Part shown: piece after piece, positions 43,043 to 57,055 of the stretch | How the letters are laid out: each line of letters opens with the position of its first letter | How positions within the stretch are numbered: position 1 is the first letter of the stretch | NCBI GenBank assembly: GCA_964030785.1 | Contig: OZ034970.1 | Coordinates: 1,991,911 to 2,055,910, forward strand | DNA from: Siderastrea siderea | Taxonomy: Eukaryota; Cnidaria; Anthozoa; Scleractinia; Rhizangiidae | Length of the DNA stretch: 64,000 nt | Direction: 5' to 3' | The notes under the pieces: generated by a model | Database searches by the model: none | What the model saw: the letters and a program-made list of their open reading frames with translations, nothing else | What the model was told of the DNA's origin: nothing | Made by a program: the position numbers and the translations under genes

Positions 43043-43700
43043 TTATAACATAGAGGGCAAAATTTTCTGAAAACTTTTCATTGCACGTCGAAACACAATC
43101 CGCCGCCGGCACTCAGAATAAACAATTCTCCACACAAGCAGTTTATTAAACTGCTACTCAGCGTCCAGAACAAAAAAAGAAACTATCTTTTATGCATATG
43201 TTCATCTTTTGAGATAATTACAATTCTAAGTTCATTGACAAACTCACACTCAAAACTCAAACTAAGTAAATTTATTTAAGCTTACCTGAGTTGCGAAGCG
43301 ACCTCTCGCTCGCTGAATTAACCAAGGTTTTCGGTAGTTTTAGAACAAATAACCATTTCTTGTTTCCCGTAAAACGTTCAGGTTCACCTTCTGGAATTTC
43401 TCTTCGAACTATCCGCCGATTACCATACCATTTTTGCCAACCAACTCGGCTAAATGTAAACTCTGAAACTATATTCTTGTGTTGAACAACTCAAATCCAA
43501 TTCAAAATCTGCTTTTCGTTTCAAGACGCTTACAAAATGCAAATGGCGCGCTCTCGCGCTTAGCCAATCAAATGCGAGTATTTTTGGCGCTTGCCCAATC
43601 AGGAGTCAGTAATTTTGCCCTCGTTGGAAAGAAAATTGAGAAAAAAATGCCCCCTGTCTCAACCAATCAGCAATCAGTAATTTTGCCCTCTATGTTATAA
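43043..43700. mobile_element. 658-bp non-autonomous TIR element
   Basis: Terminal repeats TTATAACATAGAGGGCAAAA on the left, mirrored at the right end by TTTTGCCCTCTATGTTATAA. It is non-coding. A subterminal repeat CAATCAG...AGTAATTTTGCCCTC occurs twice near the right end. Confidence 0.75.
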
Positions 43701-44486
43701 GAGAGAAAATGGCCATTTTGGTGTCCGCCATCTTGGATCCGCCATCTTGAATTTCTATTACAGTTCATCTGATTCATTAAATAAACAAGAAAATGAAGCC
43801 AGTTGATTGTAAAAAGTTTATTTAATTAATTAACAATGTCATAAACGTGACATTTATTTAGCTCGTGAAGAGCTCTCGTTATCGCTGGGGGTTTCAGGAT
43901 GTCACGCGTAAACAATAGAATTTGTCAGGCGTAAAAAGATCGTCTCAAGTTCGGCGGAAGCACTCGTGAATTCGGCTACCAATGAAAGACGTTCGGTATG
44001 TCACGTGGTATATCGGTGTTCGGTACATGTCTTTGGCAAATCAGCACATGTGCTTGATCACGTAGCCATTTTGTGCGTTCGATTAACGGAGTAGACATTT
44101 TACTTTGTCATTATTTCTTTGGATACTACTTTCTGTCCTTGGATTGAAAGACTCAATCCGAAATCACTGGTTTGTAAGACACAGCCAACAACCATAGGGC
44201 CAAAAGACTTGGTCCACAATCCATTGAAGTAAACACGAAAACCAAAGCACAAATCCAAGTTAATTATTCCTGGTACCCACTTTGTCACTATAGGTTAGCA
44301 GGAGAAAGTGGTCTGCTTCTTTGCTACATTCCTTTCTAAGGTGAGAAGCGAAATAAATAAATATACGTAGCAGAAGTGAAATAAATTTATCTACGTAGGA
44401 GTACATAAGTTTATCGCTTTGTTATACGCGACACATCGCTTTGTTTTATACGCTAGTGCTCCATTTCATTTCTTTGTCGTTGCCAG
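43701..44486. other. No gene recognised upstream of the Helentron relic
   Basis: The helicase and Rep parts expected upstream of a Helentron tail are not found here. A 62-codon minus-strand frame (44100-44288) looks protein-like but matches nothing I recognise. Confidence 0.35.
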
Positions 44487-45384
44487 GGTGATACACTTAA
44501 TGAATTAGTTGTTGACCTCCCCTCAACAATTAGGGAACACATGCATTATGTTGCCCTTAGCAGAGCTCGTAATATTTCAGGATTACATATACTTAACTTG
44601 AATGAAAAGAAAGTATCTGTCTCCCTTAAGGTCAGAGAAGAAATGCAAAGACTAAGATCACAACCATTACAACCTTGTATTCCATCATTATATAAAGAAA
44701 CCTTAGCAAATACCTTTAAAATTATTTTTCACAATGTAAGGTCTCTCCATTTGCATCATGAAGATGTTGCATCTGACTTCAATGTTCAGGAAGCCGATCT
44801 AAATATTTGTGTTGAGACCTCTCTTTGTTCCTTAGACTCTTCTTACCATTACCAAATTGATGGTTTCAAGTTGTTCAGGAATGATTACTACCCAAACAGC
44901 AATATTAGAACTTGTTACGGGACTGCTGTTTGTGTAAAAAACACGTTGACATGTTTGACCACACCAACTAGGTTTAAGATGAATGACGTAGAAATAACTG
45001 TCACGGTACCAAAAGAACCAATTCCAAATTTACACATAATAGGGATATATCGTTCAAAAAATAAAGTTGCACTACAAGTATTGATTGACACACTAAATCA
45101 GTTGTTGAACACATTGCTACCAGAATCTTCAAGCACTACTCCAGTAGTAATACTTGGTGACTTCAATGTCAATCTTCTAGACGAATCTTCAAACAAGAAA
45201 AAATACATACTTCGAACAACAAAGAAAGTTTACACAAATTATTTCTCAGTGCACAACAAATTACCATTCCCTCCTCGATCATATTTATACTAATGTACCA
45301 GCTCAGGTAGAACATTCAGGTACTTTGGAATCCTACTTCAGTGATCACAAGCCAGTATTTATTTGTTTGTCCCATGGCAAATAA
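44487..45384 (+). pseudogene. Helentron relic: PIF1-type helicase tail fused to EEP endonuclease
   Basis: An acceptor TTGCCAG ends at 44486. The exon reads GDTLNELVVDLPSTIREHMH, then YVALSRARNISGLHI, the final motifs of PIF1/RecD-type helicases. After a short linker an endonuclease/exonuclease/phosphatase domain follows: IIFHNVRSLHLHHEDV, VETSL, GDFNVN. Near 45250 the frame shifts; the other frame carries LDHIYTNVPAQVEHSG and YFSDHKPVFICLSHGK to a stop at 45382-45384. Helicase plus C-terminal EEP nuclease is the known signature of Helentrons. The Rep domain and most of the helicase are missing from this window. Confidence 0.8.
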
Positions 45385-45427
45385 AATATGATGTAACTAC
45401 TTTTCCTTTATTTCTTCAGTTGTAGAA

Positions 45428-47544
45428 ATGGGTTGCTCAAGCCCTCCATCTTCACCCTCCAGTGGCACAACAAGTAAGAACCTCTAATTAATTTCCATTT
45501 TCTTTGCCTTTGAAAAATGCACTTTCCGCTCGTGTAATCGTTCCGCTACCAAGTCTACAAAAGCACTAAACTGAAAAAAACCTTTAAAAAATATTAACAC
45601 AATCTCAAAAAACTAACCGCACCACATGAAAGTAATTCTCAGTACCTTTCCGACAAGTGGAACCACCTGCTTAGACCCACCTGGTAAAAGAGAATTTTAT
45701 TTCAGTACTAAAAGGGATAAAAAGAAGTTGAAATCCTAATAATAATAAAAAAACAAACCAGTATTGTTAATATTTACACACTCTCTGGTGATCTCTTGTT
45801 ATAGGCCAAGGAAATGGTCTTTGAGCACAAAACGTATGAAATTTGCAGGATCACCACCTTGCTCACCCAGCAAGATGACAGGTAAGATTTGATTTTCTTT
45901 GTATTCAAACATGTCCATGTAATTAAAAAGATTCCATTATGCAGTACTCTTACAATGCACAGATGACATCAAAACATTGTAAGAACAAAAAAGTACAGGG
46001 TATGTATGCTATGACCCACAGGCAAGTAACGTGACCCATATTCGTTCCACATTTTGGTGTCCTCTGTGCATTAGAATCCTACACATGCACTACCAAATGA
46101 AATCAAATTGTCTTGTACAATGATTTTGAAAACAAAATGTTTTGAGATAAAAGCCAATCATGCATCCATACTCTAATCACATACTACTGGGGCCAATCAA
46201 AATACGCTCTTTACACTGGTCATTGTATTAAGATGATTATCATTCTATAATTAACGCAGCCAAACAAGAGTAGTCTAAAAGAGATTAAACAATGTTAATA
46301 TTATAGGACAACACCTAACCATATAGGATACAAACTCCTTTTAATATGTATCTTTTATCTCGCAGATTTGGTAGGCTATGTGCAAGTCTGTACTGAAATA
46401 CAGAAGAGTTCTAAGTCATCCAACACGTTCTTTGATGTCCATTTGCAAATAGCACAAGAACAGACAACGGTCTTCAGAGTAATGGTGAAGCAACACGAGT
46501 TTTCAAAACGCCAACCATTTCTTGATGCCATGGTTGTACAAAAACCAATTATAGTCAAGCAATTACAAGTTTCGAACACTGGAACTCTTTTCTTCAATTA
46601 CAGCAGTGCAGTACTTGATGCACCTCCACATGATGTCGACTTCAAATTTTCTCCACCAACAAAACAAGTAACAAAGATTCACTCTTTACTCACAAGCCTG
46701 ACATCTGGTATCTTTACAGTCAGTGGAATGATTAAATGGAGCGGCCCTGAAATTACTACAGAAAAAAATGGAGCTCTGGTCAGAAATGCGCTTCTCTCTG
46801 ATAGCACTGGCACGATCGAATTGTCTGTGTGGCAAGATCATATCAAGCAACTGGGTGACAATAAATTTTATACCATAACAGACACCAAGCTGAGGTATTA
46901 TTATGGAAAGTGTCTGTCTACAACAAAGAACACACAAATTATGAACGCTGAGCCACAAGTCTTGTCTCAGGCTACCACAACCAAAGAAGACACCCAATGG
47001 CTGTGCTGCCCAACCATAATGAGTGTAGCAATTAGCGCCTACCCGGTTTGCACCAACAAAGATTGTTCAAAAAAGATCACACTCAACACAGCAGGATCAC
47101 AGGTAATCCGCTGTCAAAGCTGCAACAGGGCAATGCTGTTGAACCAATGTTACTATGAAATGAACATAAACTTCCACTTAGAGAAAGATGACACAATATA
47201 CAAGGTTACTGTTTTCCCCAAAATAATCAGACGCATTCCTATCCGAGGATATCTACAGTTATAAACAAGACACCGACACCCTGACTGAGAAAATGCTGCT
47301 GCTCGAAAATGTCGACTTCCAACTTTCACCAAACCAAAGGCTTGTAACTAACATGAGAAAGCACCCTCACGAGGAAATGACAGATCAACAGCTACTCAAT
47401 TCCATACCCAATATCAGCAACCAGGAGCAATCACACGAATCTGAGCAAGCACAAATAAAAGAACAAAGTCCACAAAGGCAAAAGGACAGAAACACCATCA
47501 GGCAGACAAGGGACAAAGCACCAAAAGCCAACAAAGCCAAGTAA
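45428..47544 (+). pseudogene. Helentron-associated RPA-like OB-fold gene, C-terminal frameshift
   Basis: Three exons join in phase: 45428-45473 (MGCSSPPSSPSSGTT), 45849-45881 (SPPCSPSKMT) and 46366 onward (DLVGYVQVCTEIQKSSKSSN). The protein carries OB folds (NALLSDSTGTIELSVWQDHI; KCLSTTKNTQIMN) and a zinc ribbon (CTNKDC...CQSC). The open frame ends at 47264, but a frame offset by one continues with EDIYSYKQDTDTLTEKMLLL to 47544, aligning with the C-terminus of the antisense copy at 37.4-38.6 kb. A one-base indel near 47228 is the simplest explanation. The gene starts 44 bp after the endonuclease stop, the usual Helentron neighbour. Confidence 0.7.
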
Positions 47545-48569
47545 AAACAAAGGTCAACAAGCAGTCGCACATTTCAAGGACAAACAAACTTTGATCTTTC
47601 CTGTTACAGTTCCCATTGATAGTGTTTCAGGCTGTTGTATTCAAAACAACAGCAAAATAAGACCAATCCCATTTCAAGAAAAACAAACTTTGATCTTTCC
47701 TGTTACAGTTCCCATTGATAATGTCTAAACAGTTAAGTTGAAATGTTCACTGTTGTACGAAAGAGGACCAACCACGTTTAAAGGCCAAACAAACTTTGAT
47801 CTTTCTTGTTACAGTTCCCATTGATAATGTCTAAACAGTTAAGTTAAAATGTTCACTGTTTTTGTGTTTAAAGTGCCTATGAACTAAAAAAATTTTCTCC
47901 CAAATATGATAGTTTATGACTCCCTCAGTCTAAATATGTAAGTTTTGCGGAGTAGAACCCTTTGCATGGGATATTTTTCCAGCCGCAAAGTTCGAATTTG
48001 GCACCCGAAATGTGTCTCCATTTTGCGCGCGGCCAAAACGATCGCATTACAAGGATGTGACGTCACAAATCGCGCAGAAGACAAGAGTGTTATGGCTGAC
48101 AAGAGGGTTTCCAGAAGAGAAATTACTTTGGAGTTACTCGTGGGCCCAGGATTGTAAGCTACAAGGGCAGGATTCGCACAATGAGAGCATGTGTGTGTCG
48201 TTTCTCATAAGGAAACGAATTAGGGAGAGAAGCGGACTCATTTGAACCGTGTTCGACTCGGTAAGAATTCGATTCGACCCGCATTACAGAGCTGTTTCTC
48301 GGAAAAGCCGCAGCATTTGAATGTCGCGTTAATATATGTAACTTCTGCCACTGCTGGATTAGTTCTACTAGTAGCAATTATCGCAATTCCGAGATTAAAG
48401 ATAGAGATAAAGAAGGTTTTCAATATTTGGCCGCAAAACTATTGCTATATGCATCTGTCCACTATTACCTAAAAGCATCCAAGATCTACAACGCATAACT
48501 GAGCTACAAAGATTTGTTTACATTTCCGTTTTTTTTGGAAACCACATGTAGCCTGAGTATCAGGCCCTC

Positions 48570-48612
48570 GGAGGGGGGAGGGGGAGGGGGAGGGGGAGGG
48601 GGAAAGGGGAAT
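48570..48612. repeat. GGGGGA array
   Basis: Tandem GGGGGA units inside the first transposon copy, next to a duplicated block. Confidence 0.7.
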
Positions 48613-49416
48613 CTAAACCACATGCAATACGTTTGGTCACAAAACTATTGCTATATGCATCTTTCCATTATTACCTAAAAGCAACCAAGATCTACAACGC
48701 ATAACTGAGCTACAAAGTTTCGTTTACATTTCCGTTTTTTTTTTGGAAACCACTTGCAATATGTTTCTCAAACTGGATGTTCACCATAGAGTTTGAAGGG
48801 ATAACAATAAACGGAACTGTCTTATCCGACGACGAAACAAGACGTTTTAGTTAATCAGAGATAGCTATACATGAAGAAATATTTATAAATCCCTCGTGTA
48901 CATGTTTCGTCAAATAAAAGGAAGCAGTTCAGCTCAGCATTGATAATTTTTATTGCAAGTCACTCTGCTTCCACTGCATTTGATTTATGTGGTCCTCTTT
49001 AAACACCACACATTTCAAACAGATTTGTGCCTCTCTTCTTGTTGACCCCTCCTCCGGTTATCTCAAGAGGACCATATAATATGAAATTTCACATAGCACA
49101 CGTAACACTGTCTAATTGACCCTTCTCCAGTACAGTCTTGGTGATGTAGGTTTAATTTGAATTTATGGGATAAGTTATTTAGTCATTTTTATTACTGAAG
49201 GGCAATGAAAATATGTGACCTTCGCTTCCCATTATTTAATTTTGTGGCAGGCTTTGTATTGGAAATTCCTCACACACTGAATTGTCTCAGTCTCTTCTTG
49301 ACTCATTCCCTGTACCCAAGAAAGCTACCACACAAGCCACCTAATTAGCCAACAGAAAATCAATAATGAGGTTTCAAAATGGGCCTTTTCGATCTCGTTC
49401 TCCACCTTTAATTTGT

Positions 49417-49450
49417 AATAATAATAATAATAATAATAATTGTAATAATA
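49417..49450. repeat. TAA microsatellite
   Basis: TAA units inside the TTAA transposon, mirrored by an ATT run near 59200-59223 in the inverted copy. Confidence 0.75.
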
Positions 49451-52198
49451 TTTTTTCTGAAAATTAGCTGCATAGGCTACGTTCCCACCACCCTATGCAT
49501 GCTATTTAGGGACATAGCATATAAACATCTTGTACTGCTTTGATAATAATGATGATGTATACACAGGATAGCCCCATCAGTGTAAAAACACTGGTAACAA
49601 AGGGGGGTTCTGTTACTAAATAAGTGCCCAAGATAGTAAACTAGATATCTTCAAACATTAATAGTGGCATGCATGGTTATGAAGCGGAAGCCTGATGCAA
49701 ACACGAGAGTGTTGGGGAGAATTCAAAGGATTATGCGAGCTTGATCGAACACATACTCTTAGACATTTGTAACTCAAGAGGATATCTCTTAACAACAAAA
49801 AAGGCTAATACATCCATAATGTGTACAGTGTACTGGGAGGGTACTGCAATTTAAAGGGTTTTTGGATCCAAGGGAGCTGCCTTAACCTCTCCCCATCCCC
49901 CCCCCCCCCTTAAACAAAAATAACCAAAAAAAATGAAACTACACACACAAAGAGGGCAATTTCTACTTGACACTGATTTCTGCCATACTTCATGGAATTG
50001 GAATGGGTGTATGTTTCAATGAAAGTGGCACTTCAAAATGTACTTCTGGAGCAAATTACATAATATTCATCTCAGTGTTGAGATTGACCCAAGGGAGTTA
50101 TTGTCATATGAGACCAGTATACAAAGGGAGCTCAGACCAGGCCCCAGTTGTTCAAAAGGTGGATAAGTGTTAGGGAAACCAATTGCGTTATCCACTGGAT
50201 AGAGATTTATCCAAGCGCTATCCAACTTTTGAACACCCTGGGCCAGTATAACTGGACAGGTATGGTTAAGTTTATTCACATGAGACCAGTATCATGAAAG
50301 TATAAGTGATCACATAAAGCCTGTAAGAACTCAGCACACTAGCTCTCACCTGCCATAGCATGTTTCCACAAAATTGGTATGAACCAAAATCCTCAGGCAA
50401 ATTGCTGAACAGAAGGACAAAAATCTCAGCTGGTCTATTAAAATTCCTTAAACCAGTTCATGTAGTCAGAAGCGATGGATTATTACAAGGACAAAGCTGA
50501 AGTCACAGTAGTCTGAGTTTGCACGCGTATCATACAATGTCCATCTTTATTTATCACAGTCATCATCCTCATAGCACCTCCAGGTGGAGTAAAATACCAC
50601 AAACGAGCACCATACTCAAAAATTCTTATTTATTTGCTTTGAGATGCTCCCTCATAAATGGCTTGAAATTTACAACAATAAAAGCACTGCACTTCCATTT
50701 GAAAATCACTTGCAGCTGCTGATTATAATAAATAAAACACGCTCTTTAGTAATTACTACTGATGTCTCAGCCATTAGGCATGTAATATTTCAAGCAAATT
50801 TTGGGTATGCTTATCTTCAATGTATAAAATACTTCCTGCTAACTAATAAGTTTATATCAGTGTTCTCTCTGCAAAAGTCCTCATTCGAAAGAGCCGAACA
50901 ACTGAGTCTATCTTTCTCTTGGCGCGAAAACCTTAGAAAAGATGAACAAATTAAGTTACAAACAAGTACACCGTAAACTTGAGCTTGTCTGGTATCGGTT
51001 TGAGTAAAATAATTGAAGTACATACATTGACGCTCTTAACAAAAGAAGTAAAGTCAAGGCTGCGTCAATCTCTGGTTATTAACACATAAAGGTCATAAAG
51101 GTACTGACCATTCAATTCTAGAAGCTTCTCCTTCAAGGCCAGTCAAGCCAGTAGAGCTGAATGTTAGTCGATCCCAATAATTCAATTCGCCATCTTGCTT
51201 CGCGCAAGATTGTTGTTGTCGTTGTTTAGGCTTTTATCCACGGACGACAAACCCAAAAATTGCACATCTTCGAAATCGCTTCGAGCTGAATCTTAGCGTT
51301 TTCCTCAGTCGTCGGTAGCTTTCATTGTATATCAATATTAGCAAGGAAAATGTAAGTTTCATCGCTCAAACACTTGACAAAGACCAAAGAGACAAACATT
51401 CTGCGCGATTTGTGACGTCATACAGCCCGCTTCCTCGGCCAACTCGTTCCCAGTCTTCGGAGACACGATTTTGGTCATTTTGGCTACTTTCAACGGCAAA
51501 AAAACGGATTTTTGTTTCTTGCCATCCAATTTCTCTTGCCATTTCGGAATTAACACATCATGAACTACCATAATGTGCCAAAAAAATTTTTAGTTCATAG
51601 GCACTTTAACAAAGCTACGAAAGAGGACCAATCACATTTAAAGGACAAACAAACTTTGATCTTTCCTGTTACAGTTCCCATTGATAATGTCTAAACAGTT
51701 AGTTGAAATGTTCACTGTTGTTGTGTTTAACAAAACTACAAAAGAAAACCAATCACATTTAAAGGACAAACAAACTTTGATCTTTCCTGTTACACTTCGG
51801 TTGATTGAATACCAAGAGTGAGTTCAAATATGCATGTCAAGTGAAAAAAAGATCCAGCAGATTCAATGGACAAACAAACTTTATTTCGTCCTGTTTTTCA
51901 TTAATACTTCAAAGTACAATAGTACATTTATGTACACACTGACATTCAATTGTGCAGTACAGTTGCGTTCACAAAGAAATGTACCTTAGATTACAGTTAT
52001 TGTTAATAAACTTTTACTTGGTATTACAGTCTTCCTTAAAGAAACACTCTTTCCTCAATGAACAACACTAAAATACAACAAAAACAAACGAATGAAATCG
52101 TTCAACAGCAACATGCGTTACACTGTATTTGCAACAACTCTATACACTTCGGTGAAATTATGAATATATGAATTTCATATATTTGAACTGCGGAATGA

Positions 52199-52502
52199 AG
52201 AAATGAGTGTAAAGAAGATCCTCGCAGTTATTAACGCAACTTATGCAGTTGCGAAAAGAAAGCCTGAAAAAATCAGGCTTGCTGGGATTCGAACCCTGAC
52301 CTCTGCGATACCGGTGCAGCGCTCTAACCAATTGAGCTAACAAGCCAACTGGGAGCTGGTCATTAAATTGGTTAGAGCGCTGCACCGGTATCGCAGAGGT
52401 CAGGGTTCGAATCCCAGCAAGCCTGATTTTTTCAGGCTTTCTTTTCGCAACTGCATAAGTTGCGTTAATAACTGCAAGGATCTTCTTTACACTCATTTCT
52501 AT
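52199..52502. mobile_element. Head-to-head pair of tRNA-derived SINEs (palindrome)
   Basis: Arms of about 135 bp (52199-52333 and 52367-52502) are almost perfect inverted copies around 33 bases. Each arm has a tRNA-like head with B box GGTTCGAATCC, a small GCCTGATTTTTTCAGGC hairpin, and a tail with CGCAACTGCATAAGTTGCG. Only the minus-strand copy has a complete tRNA-like 5' end. Confidence 0.7.
52276..52346 (-). tRNA. tRNA-like sequence (Thr-GGT-like), SINE head
   Basis: A 71-nt cloverleaf can be drawn: acceptor GGCTTGT with GCAAGCC, D arm GCTC/GAGC, a five-pair anticodon stem with an A-C mismatch and loop CCGGTAT, and a T arm around GGTTCGAATCC. U33 is missing and the T stem has a mismatch. 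It is continuous with a SINE body, so it is more likely a SINE head with a Pol III promoter than a working tRNA. Confidence 0.35.
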
Positions 52503-53940
52503 ACACTTCATAACACACAATATCAGGCACCTGACCCAGTATCTTACTTACTTCACGAGCTCACCACAGGATGCCTTTGATTTACCAGTTAAGTCCGTCA
52601 TCTTGGATTTTCACGTTTTAAATTTTGTTTTCCTCAAACTAGTACTAAATTCCCTTTTTTAATGAGCGGTTATTCCTAAATGATAAATTGTTGCTACAAT
52701 TAATGTAAAAATACAACTTCGATTAGAAAACATTAAAATAGTAGCGCCTAAAGCGAGAATCGTGATTTTTAAAAAAACATGCCTGTCACAAAGTGGTTGC
52801 CATCGCAACGTCAAGTTTGTTGGACGCAAGACACTTATGCCAAAATGTTCCCAGTTACATTTTAGGACAAGTCACAAAATTTAGTGGTAATAGCATAAAC
52901 GGTCACGAAATTACACAACTTCAAATTTGAGGCGGGTCTCGAAAGCTCCCCCCTCCCCCCCCCCCTTTCTTTCTAATGACAGATCACTGCATTTGCCTTG
53001 ACATTAAGTACGTTAGCTGTTATGGCCGTTTCTTCAAGATTGCCGGAGTTGAGTTAAAAAAAGACAATCATTCCTCTCACGTGTGTTGGATATGAGATGA
53101 CTATTACCAACAGAAGACTTGGTTAACTGTTATACGCTAGACACAAAACACAGGACCTCGCGAAACCTTAGCGATCTACGGATTTAGTCTTCTTGTTTTG
53201 TTTGCTAAACAGTTAGAAACAGTGTTTCTATCTTACTGCGCCGTCGTCGCTGATTTAGATGACTGTTTCTTCGCAGAGAGGACACTAGATGTTCTTCACG
53301 AGTCAACTCAAGAAATTAAGAGAGTGATTTGAAATTAAGAGTGATTTGAATTTTAACCATTGTAATGGTGTGGATTGGAACTGCGCATGTGATGCCTGAT
53401 GTCACTTGAAGTTTACAGCATTAAAACGTTTTAATTTCAATTTCTAGTTAATGATGACACATGTTCTAATTGACGACCTCAATACTAGCATTATTTTTCA
53501 AAGAAAGTAAATTAAAATGAAATGATTGAGATTTTCTGCAATTCTGCACTATGTAGACGTGTCAATTAATAGATAATGAAAGTACCACTCTCCATATTTG
53601 CTCCCCAGGGGTTTTTTCATTTCTCAGTTTAAGAGTAAAAAGTATATTATATTTAGTTCTATATGGATTGATAGATTCTCAAGGCTATCATAACTTTGGT
53701 AATTTTCAATAATTCTTACCCCTAACCAATTAGGCCGTCAATATGAAGGGCTTGTTAAAAAAAGATTTATTACATGGCTTTAAGGTAAAATAACAAACCA
53801 CTCAGGGAAAAATGTTTACACGAGATATTACTACGTACACAAAAACAAGGAAAAGGATCAGCTGACAAGGAATGGATTCACGGCGGGACTTTGTCATTAG
53901 TAAGTTCTTTTTTGCATGACGCTGCTTTCTTTTAAATGGT
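52503..53940. other. No gene recognised
   Basis: Sequence between the two TTAA transposon copies. The part at about 52740-52970 resembles the stretch at 33560-34050 in layout and may be a diverged repeat. Nothing coding is seen. Confidence 0.35.
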
Positions 53941-53944
53941 TTAA

Positions 53945-57050
<3,106 letters not shown>

Positions 57051-57055
57051 TTTAA

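Larger units (their letters stand above)
47872..51605. mobile_element. 3.7-kb TTAA transposon, complete copy
   Basis: The ends are inverted repeats starting AGTGCCTATGAACTAAAAA, and TTAA flanks both sides (47868-47871 and 51606-51609). It interrupts the 120-bp tandem array. Subterminal sequences share TGACGTCACAAATCGCGCAG. No transposase is seen, so it is non-autonomous. TTAA targeting occurs in piggyBac and Sola3; the ends do not settle which. It includes a duplicated block (about 48478-48548 and 48688-48760) and a GGGGGA array that the second copy lacks. Confidence 0.8.
47572..51930 (+). repeat. Tandem array of about 120-bp units, split by a transposon
   Basis: Units contain GGACAAACAAACTTTGATCT, TTCCTGTTACAGTTCCCATT and GTCTAAACAGTTAAG. 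They occur at about 47575, 47680 and 47778, then, after the inserted transposon, at 51640, 51761 and a diverged one near 51868. Period is about 100-121 bp. The array begins just after the RPA-like coding region. Confidence 0.75.

Noticed and set aside
44100..44288. 62-codon minus-strand frame that looks protein-like
   Set aside because: A plausible acceptor precedes it, but I recognise no family and found no partner exon.
52276..52346. Functional tRNA-Thr gene
   Set aside because: U33 is missing, there are stem mismatches and the sequence runs into a SINE body; kept only as a low-confidence tRNA-like feature.
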